A stretch of 28,095 nt of DNA, taken from assembly GCA_003978475.1 (NCBI GenBank), contig QNZR01000067.1:1-28095 (forward strand). The letters are read 5' to 3'. The notes beneath the pieces are model-generated. The model had not been told where the DNA came from. It ran no database searches and was given only the letters and a program-made list of their open reading frames with translations. Shown here piece after piece: positions 24,262 through 28,095 of this stretch; position 1 is the first letter of the stretch, and each line of letters opens with the position of its first letter. The position numbers were made by a program, and so were the translations under genes. The DNA is from Sulfurimonas sp. Its GTDB lineage: Bacteria > Campylobacterota > Campylobacteria > Campylobacterales > Sulfurimonadaceae.

Positions 24262-24290
24262 TTCGTAAATGATGGGCGCATCCTTAAGTT

Positions 24291-24319
24291 TTTAGCCATT
24301 ATAAAATACAATGGCTAAA
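24291..24319. promoter_or_regulatory. 10-bp inverted repeat overlapping a minus-strand -10 element
   Basis: TTTAGCCATT (24291-24300) and AATGGCTAAA (24310-24319) are perfect inverted copies around a 9-nt centre. TATAAT on the minus strand (24303-24298) overlaps one arm, and transcription from it towards the membrane protein would start near 24291. The layout suits a dimeric repressor site. As RNA it would be an AU-rich hairpin without a U tail. The rest of 24262-24398 has no gene. Confidence 0.5.
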
Positions 24320-24354
24320 GTCATGTTGACATGCATCAATCTAACCCATTTTTT

Positions 24355-24363
24355 TGCTAAAAT
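24355..24363 (+). promoter_or_regulatory. Extended -10 promoter of the truB operon
   Basis: TGCTAAAAT at 24355-24363 fits the extended -10 form (TGnTAnAAT). TTGACA at 24326-24331 is too far upstream (26 bp) to be its -35. Transcription would start near 24370, about 30 nt before truB. Confidence 0.4.
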
Positions 24364-24398
24364 GGCATCACTCAAACGAAAGGATCTATGACACACTG

Positions 24399-25253
24399 AT
24401 GCAAATGAAACGTACGCTTTCCCCACAAATTCATAAGCTTTTCGTTGCCTATAAGCCTACCGGAGTTAGTTCCAACCAGTTTTTAGGACAACTCAAACGC
24501 CGATACAAGATTAAAAAGGCGGGCTACTCCGGTACCCTCGATCCTTTCGCCAAAGGGGTGCTTATTGTTGCCCTTGGCAACATGACACGACTGTTTCGTT
24601 TTTTAAAAAAAACACCTAAAACCTACCGCGCCACCCTATGGCTTGGGGCACATTCCGCAACACTCGATACCGAGCAAATAACCCGCATTGACGCTCTAGA
24701 AGAGCTGCCGTTGCACCAGCTAAAAAACGCATTAAGATCACTGGAAGGAACTCTTACCTATACGCCTCCCGATTTTTCGGCAAAAAAGATAAACGGCAAA
24801 CGCGCCTATGCCCTTGCCAGGGAAGGATATGACGTGCAACTCCAACCTGTCACCTCGACAGTACATGCCATCACCCTGATACACTACTGCCACCCTTTTG
24901 TCACTTTTGAAGCCACGGTCTCAGAAGGTACCTACATACGCTCCCTGGGAGCCCTGCTTTGTGAGCGTTTACAACTCGCCGGAGGGGCACTTAGCGCATT
25001 AGAGCGTCTGAGTGAAGGGAAGTTTCGATATAATGACGAGCACTTTTTAAATATAAAAGAGTATCTTGATATACCGCAAAATATCTTCTTAGGAGAGAGA
25101 GACGATATGTTACTTGGAAAAAAATTACATGTAGATCAGTTCCGTCTGCATCATGAATCGCACTACTGGGTTGATCTTGGTAACTATCTGTCTATCATAA
25201 AAATTGAAAATAGTGCCGTACATTACGTACTCAACAAGGTCGCCGTATGCTAG
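24399..25253 (+). CDS. truB: tRNA pseudouridine-55 synthase
   Basis: This 284-residue enzyme converts U55 of the tRNA T-loop to pseudouridine. The catalytic D48 is in G-T-L-D-P-F-A-K-G. K-P-x-G-x-x-S at about 19-25, the Y-x-x-P-P-x-F-S-A-K-K-I-N-G-K-R-A-Y block and the G-T-Y-I-R-S-L motif are all present. ATG 24399 overlaps a 3-codon mini-frame (TGATG); ATG 24405 is the alternative. A TTG-started reading from 24354 would include the promoter and is unlikely. The stop overlaps csrA by 7 nt. It is the first gene of the truB-csrA-ispE-smpB operon. Confidence 0.94.
   Translation: MQMKRTLSPQIHKLFVAYKPTGVSSNQFLGQLKRRYKIKKAGYSGTLDPFAKGVLIVALGNMTRLFRFLKKTPKTYRATLWLGAHSATLDTEQITRIDALEELPLHQLKNALRSLEGTLTYTPPDFSAKKINGKRAYALAREGYDVQLQPVTSTVHAITLIHYCHPFVTFEATVSEGTYIRSLGALLCERLQLAGGALSALERLSEGKFRYNDEHFLNIKEYLDIPQNIFLGERDDMLLGKKLHVDQFRLHHESHYWVDLGNYLSIIKIENSAVHYVLNKVAVC
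25125..25133. repeat. TTACATGTA palindrome, copy 8 (inside truB)
   Basis: Core and left half kept; the right half diverges (GAT). Read Lys-Leu-His-Val-Asp. Confidence 0.55.
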
Positions 25254-25477
25254 TACTAACACGTAAAGCCGATGATGCCATTGTTATTGGCGATTCCATT
25301 ACCATTACCGTTGTCTCTGTCGAGGGTGGAGTTGTCAAACTTGGCATTGATGCGCCCAAAGAGGTTAATATTATCCGCTCAGAACTTCTCAAAGAGGTCG
25401 AGAATGCCAACAAAGCAGCATCAAAGCAACACGATGACTCCTTCATTGAAGCGTATTACACGAAGTACAAGTCATGA
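25247..25477 (+). CDS. csrA: Carbon storage regulator CsrA
   Basis: This 76-residue dimeric RNA-binding protein blocks or stabilises mRNAs at GGA motifs. The N-terminal strand M-L-V-L-T-R-K keeps L4 and R6, and R44 (N-I-I-R-S-E) completes the RNA-binding surface. A-P-K-E-V is conserved. It has a longer, acidic C-terminal helix than E. coli CsrA (61), typical of Campylobacterota, where FliW binds CsrA and ties it to flagellin level. It overlaps truB by 7 nt and ispE by 4 nt. No ribosome site stronger than the in-gene context is seen, so translation is probably coupled. Confidence 0.96.
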   Translation: MLVLTRKADDAIVIGDSITITVVSVEGGVVKLGIDAPKEVNIIRSELLKEVENANKAASKQHDDSFIEAYYTKYKS

Positions 25478-26259
25478 GTCTTCGCCCCTTTAAAGCTGTG
25501 GCAAAAGTCAATATCTTTCTTAAAATCACCGGTACGAGAGGGGCGTACCATGAGATCATCTCCCGCTTTATGCGCATTGAATCTCTGTATGATACCATCA
25601 CATTCAAACCCAAAGCCGATACGGCGCCTTTTGTCCTTCATGGTCATTTTACCTGTCGGCTGGAAGACAATACCCTCTATAAAGCGTATTGCGCCTTAAA
25701 AGAGCAGAGTTGTGCAGCACGCGTACATGATTTTTTTACGGCACATCAGCTTGTAGTAGAAAAGCGTATTCCGGCATTTGGCGGTCTTGGCGGAGGCAGC
25801 TCTAATGCGGCAACACTGTTATTGGCATGCAATGAGCTCCTTGCTTTGGGTCTCAGCAAGGAAACACTTTGTGCCATCGGGCTGCGCATTGGTGCCGATG
25901 TTCCCTTTTTTATCTCTCAATACCACAGCGCCAATGTTTCGGGTATCGGTGAGATTGTCACTCCCTATGAAGAGCCGCCATTAAAGCTTCATGTCACCAC
26001 ACCCGATATTGAGATCAGCACCCCCCGTGTTTATCAAAGCTATCGTAAACACCATTTTAATCCCCTGTCTGAACACGACGCTCACCGGTGGGCAGAACGT
26101 TCTTCTGAAGAGATTTTACAGCATACCTCGATTGCAGAGGCAAACGACCTCTTTGTGCCGGCATGTCATGAGTACCCTGATCTAAAATTACATGTAAAAC
26201 CTGCCTACTTTTTTAGTGGCAGCGGCAGCAGTTTTTTTAAGGTAGTGCCTCATGGGTAA
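25474..26259 (+). CDS. ispE: 4-diphosphocytidyl-2-C-methyl-D-erythritol kinase
   Basis: This 261-residue GHMP kinase phosphorylates CDP-ME in the MEP isoprenoid pathway. K11 and N13 (A-K-V-N-I-F-L) belong to motif 1, the ATP-binding G-L-G-G-G-S-S-N-A-A lies at 104-113, the catalytic D142 in G-A-D-V-P-F-F, and the third motif S-G-S-G-S-S-F-F near the C-terminus. It is slightly short (E. coli 283). The start overlaps csrA by ATGA and the end overlaps smpB by 8 nt. Confidence 0.95.
   Translation: MSLRPFKAVAKVNIFLKITGTRGAYHEIISRFMRIESLYDTITFKPKADTAPFVLHGHFTCRLEDNTLYKAYCALKEQSCAARVHDFFTAHQLVVEKRIPAFGGLGGGSSNAATLLLACNELLALGLSKETLCAIGLRIGADVPFFISQYHSANVSGIGEIVTPYEEPPLKLHVTTPDIEISTPRVYQSYRKHHFNPLSEHDAHRWAERSSEEILQHTSIAEANDLFVPACHEYPDLKLHVKPAYFFSGSGSSFFKVVPHG
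26188..26199. repeat. TTACATGTAAAA palindrome, copy 9 (inside ispE)
   Basis: Read Lys-Leu-His-Val-Lys near the C-terminus of IspE, just before the third GHMP motif. The core TTACATGTAA is a perfect 10-bp palindrome. Confidence 0.7.
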
Positions 26260-26704
26260 GACGGTAGCCAAAAACAAAAAAGCCTATTTTGATTATGAAA
26301 TATTGGAAAAATTTGAAGCCGGTATTGTCTTAAAGGGGAGTGAGGTTAAAGGCATTCGCGCCGGTCGGGTCAATCTCAAGGACAGTTTCGTTCGTCTTGT
26401 CGGCACTGAGGCCTTTTTATTTAATGCTCATATCGGTCGTCTTGAAACCACCCACCACTACTACGGTCACGAAGAGCGTGGCAGCAGAAAACTGCTGCTG
26501 CATCGCAAGGAGCTTAATCGAATGCTTAAAGCTGTTGACAAAGAGGGACACACCATTGTACCGCTTCAGATGTTTTTTAACCGTAAAAACTTAGTCAAAA
26601 TTCAAATTGCCGTCGCCCGTGGTAAAAAACTTCATGACAAGCGCCATGATCTTAAAGAAAAGAGCATGAAACGCGATATTGACCGGGCTTTAAAGGCGTT
26701 GTAG
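26252..26704 (+). CDS. smpB: SsrA-binding protein
   Basis: This 150-residue protein binds tmRNA and delivers it to stalled ribosomes. Conserved blocks are A-G-I-V-L-K-G-S-E-V-K at about 24-34, the H-x-x-x-L-E-x-x-H-H-Y region, R-K-x-L-L-L-H-R-K-E, V-P-L-Q-M-F-F and the basic C-terminal helix K-x-H-D-K-R-H-D-L-K-E-K that enters the mRNA channel. Length is normal. It overlaps ispE by 8 nt and ends the operon, convergent with the surface-protein gene across 5 bp. If the 19053-19508 protein is an SspB-type adaptor, the two would work in the same ssrA-tagging pathway. Confidence 0.96.
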   Translation: MGKTVAKNKKAYFDYEILEKFEAGIVLKGSEVKGIRAGRVNLKDSFVRLVGTEAFLFNAHIGRLETTHHYYGHEERGSRKLLLHRKELNRMLKAVDKEGHTIVPLQMFFNRKNLVKIQIAVARGKKLHDKRHDLKEKSMKRDIDRALKAL

Positions 26705-26709
26705 CCGCC

Positions 26710-28095
26710 CTATTTGTCCGCGTGGTACTCCAGAGCACACGCCTCGGAAAAATTGGGCACCTCATCATAGGTAAATACCGCATAATATTTAGTCACATCC
26801 TTGGCACCGAAATTGTCATACGTATAACTGGCACTTCCTCCGTATAGCTTCTGCCCGTCATAAGGTGAACATGGCACATGAAAACGGTTTTTGACGACAA
26901 TCACCCCGCAAAATGCCTCATGCTTCGGATTCTCCCAATCCAGACGTATCATATTGTTTTCCATGCTGTAGCGTAAGTGACGCACGCCTTCCACGCCATA
27001 ACGCCGTTTCTTCATATAATGAATCACCAGCTTGGGTTTATGATGCAGCTTGTCATCAACAAAACTGACGTCATTGGATTTGGTAAAAATTTTCGGTGAC
27101 GTAGCATAAATAACAAAATGCAGTTTTTGCGTCGTTGAAACGGCCTTGATAAGCTCTTTGATGGCGTAGGTGTCAAAAACAAAACGCTGTACCTGCTGAT
27201 TTTTCAGATCGGAAATACTGACATCATACCCGACACGCTCAATGACATCACGATGTTGAATATTGACAAAATTTTTCTCGTTGCCTTTACAGCGCACCAT
27301 TTCAAGATGAAACCGCAAATTATCCTGGGCTGAGATGGTATCGGCCTGCAACTCAACGTAAGTATTGGCAATAACCGTATTTTCCATCTCCGGCATTGCT
27401 GAGAGGTCAAATTCCAAAAAGGAGTAGATAATATCTCCATTGGCATCAAAACCACAGGTCAGCGCCTGCTCTTCAAGACCCTCTTTGGAAATGGTAAACT
27501 CATTATGCGTTGAGACCTCCAGCTTAACGTCATGTAACGTGTAAGAGACATCGAGTTTTGGTCGGTAGGTCAGCCCGGAGCTGAATTTTCCATAGCCGAT
27601 ATCCCACTGCATGAGCTGTGAGGAACGATCCAGGGGTAACATGGTTGGACCCTCCATGCGAAACAGTGCTTTCTTGCGCTTCAGCGCTTCTTGCAGCAGT
27701 GCCACCTCTTGTGACGCAAATTCATACGTGCGCCAAATGCCCTGAGAAAGCTGATGCGATTTTGTCGGTCGATCAATATAACCGACAATCTTGGCGTTCT
27801 TAATGTCGTCAAAACTGTACAATGCTCCTACGGTGCGCTCATCGAGCATGCCTACTCGCCACTCCCCGTAACGCTCAACCTGTACGGAGACACGATTCAT
27901 CGGATAAAATGAGATATGTGCTTCAGTAATGATGGCATTATCGGGAATGGTCTCAAGTGAAAATTCGCAAACGCCGTAACAGACTCCTTTTTTCTGAGAC
28001 ATTCCGACAAAAAGCGAATTGTTTCCAAAATGATCACGATTTTTCTGGGTCTTCTCCCCGACATAGCCGATATTCTCCGCAGTCGGAAAGAGTAT
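26710..28095 (-). CDS. Large surface-type protein with DNRLRE-like domains and a fibronectin-III-like C-terminus (5' end outside window)
   Basis: The frame is open from the stop at 26710 to the right edge, so 461 C-terminal residues are seen and the start is missing. A methionine at 28000-28002 is internal: the 31 codons before it (with F-P-T-A-E-N-I-G-Y-V-G) continue the same domain. The first 190 or so residues resemble a DNRLRE domain (N-N-S-L-F-V-G, then F-S-L-E-T-I-P-D-N-A-I-I-T-E-A-H-I-S-F-Y). A second such unit follows (F-L-E-F-D-L-S-A-M-P then V-I-A-N-T-Y-V-E-L). The last 100 residues look like a fibronectin type III domain (I-R-L-D-W-E-N-P near its start). DNRLRE domains occur in large secreted or cell-wall-like bacterial proteins. 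Localisation and function are inferred. Confidence 0.8.
   Translation of the reverse strand: MLFPTAENIGYVGEKTQKNRDHFGNNSLFVGMSQKKGVCYGVCEFSLETIPDNAIITEAHISFYPMNRVSVQVERYGEWRVGMLDERTVGALYSFDDIKNAKIVGYIDRPTKSHQLSQGIWRTYEFASQEVALLQEALKRKKALFRMEGPTMLPLDRSSQLMQWDIGYGKFSSGLTYRPKLDVSYTLHDVKLEVSTHNEFTISKEGLEEQALTCGFDANGDIIYSFLEFDLSAMPEMENTVIANTYVELQADTISAQDNLRFHLEMVRCKGNEKNFVNIQHRDVIERVGYDVSISDLKNQQVQRFVFDTYAIKELIKAVSTTQKLHFVIYATSPKIFTKSNDVSFVDDKLHHKPKLVIHYMKKRRYGVEGVRHLRYSMENNMIRLDWENPKHEAFCGVIVVKNRFHVPCSPYDGQKLYGGSASYTYDNFGAKDVTKYYAVFTYDEVPNFSEACALEYHADK

Noticed and set aside
24279..24281. In-register ATG with a good ribosome site upstream of the four-TM protein, suggesting a frameshift
   Set aside because: The frame ends after 36 codons with no membrane-protein pattern; one base change would be needed, and I cannot show a sequencing error.
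1..28095. tRNA, rRNA, CRISPR array, transposase, integrase or prophage
   Set aside because: None seen: no clustered direct repeats with spacers, no tRNA-like cloverleaf in the gaps, and no mobile-element protein motifs.

Overview
The window reads as a chromosomal segment of a Campylobacterota (Epsilonproteobacteria) bacterium, most likely a free-living relative of Sulfurimonas, Sulfuricurvum or Sulfurovum. The evidence is gene content and order. From memory, yajC-secD-secF-DUF6394-leuS-lptE-folC-M23 peptidase-bactofilin-mfd matches the Helicobacter pylori HP1551-HP1541 block and the Campylobacter jejuni Cj1094-Cj1085 block, and uvrD/pcrA-truB-csrA-ispE resembles C. jejuni Cj1101-Cj1104. GC content looks to be in the mid-40s percent, too high for Campylobacter or Helicobacter. 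I see no tRNA, rRNA, CRISPR array, insertion sequence or integrase.

Left part (1-3300): the first codons of a minus-strand ion-channel gene running off the edge, then a short CDP-alcohol phosphatidyltransferase (pssA-like), a PhnA/YjdM zinc-ribbon protein, an exported ankyrin-repeat protein with eleven 33-residue repeats, and a small DUF3817 membrane protein.

Middle (3320-17154, all minus strand): twelve genes with overlaps or gaps of no more than 22 bp, almost certainly one operon transcribed from yajC towards ymdB. It joins Sec translocation (yajC, secD, secF), a leucyl-tRNA synthetase with a TTG start, an LptE-like LPS-transport lipoprotein, a diguanylate cyclase, folC, a cell-shape pair (LytM/M23 endopeptidase and bactofilin, overlapping by 100 nt), the transcription-repair factor Mfd and a YmdB phosphodiesterase. 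Divergent from it is lnt, coupled to a short PabC-like class IV aminotransferase and a small protein that I think resembles the SspB ClpXP adaptor.

Right part (19515-28095): an exported trypsin-type serine protease and a LysR regulator sit where the remembered Campylobacter gene order breaks. Then come a UvrD/PcrA helicase, a convergent four-TM membrane protein, and the tightly overlapping truB-csrA-ispE-smpB operon. The right edge holds a large surface-type protein (DNRLRE-like domains plus a fibronectin-III-like domain) whose N-terminus lies outside the window.

The strongest unexplained signal is a palindrome, consensus ATTTACATGTAAAT. Its core TACATGTA occurs nine times in 28 kb, against roughly 0.6 expected by base composition. 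It lies in genes on both strands and in two reading frames, so it looks like a DNA-level signal (chromosome-organising, protein-binding or uptake/modification motif). Other points for a second look are probable leaderless transcripts for pssA and lnt, a membrane protein whose best start codon is ATC/ATT, and a hairpin overlapping its -10 element.
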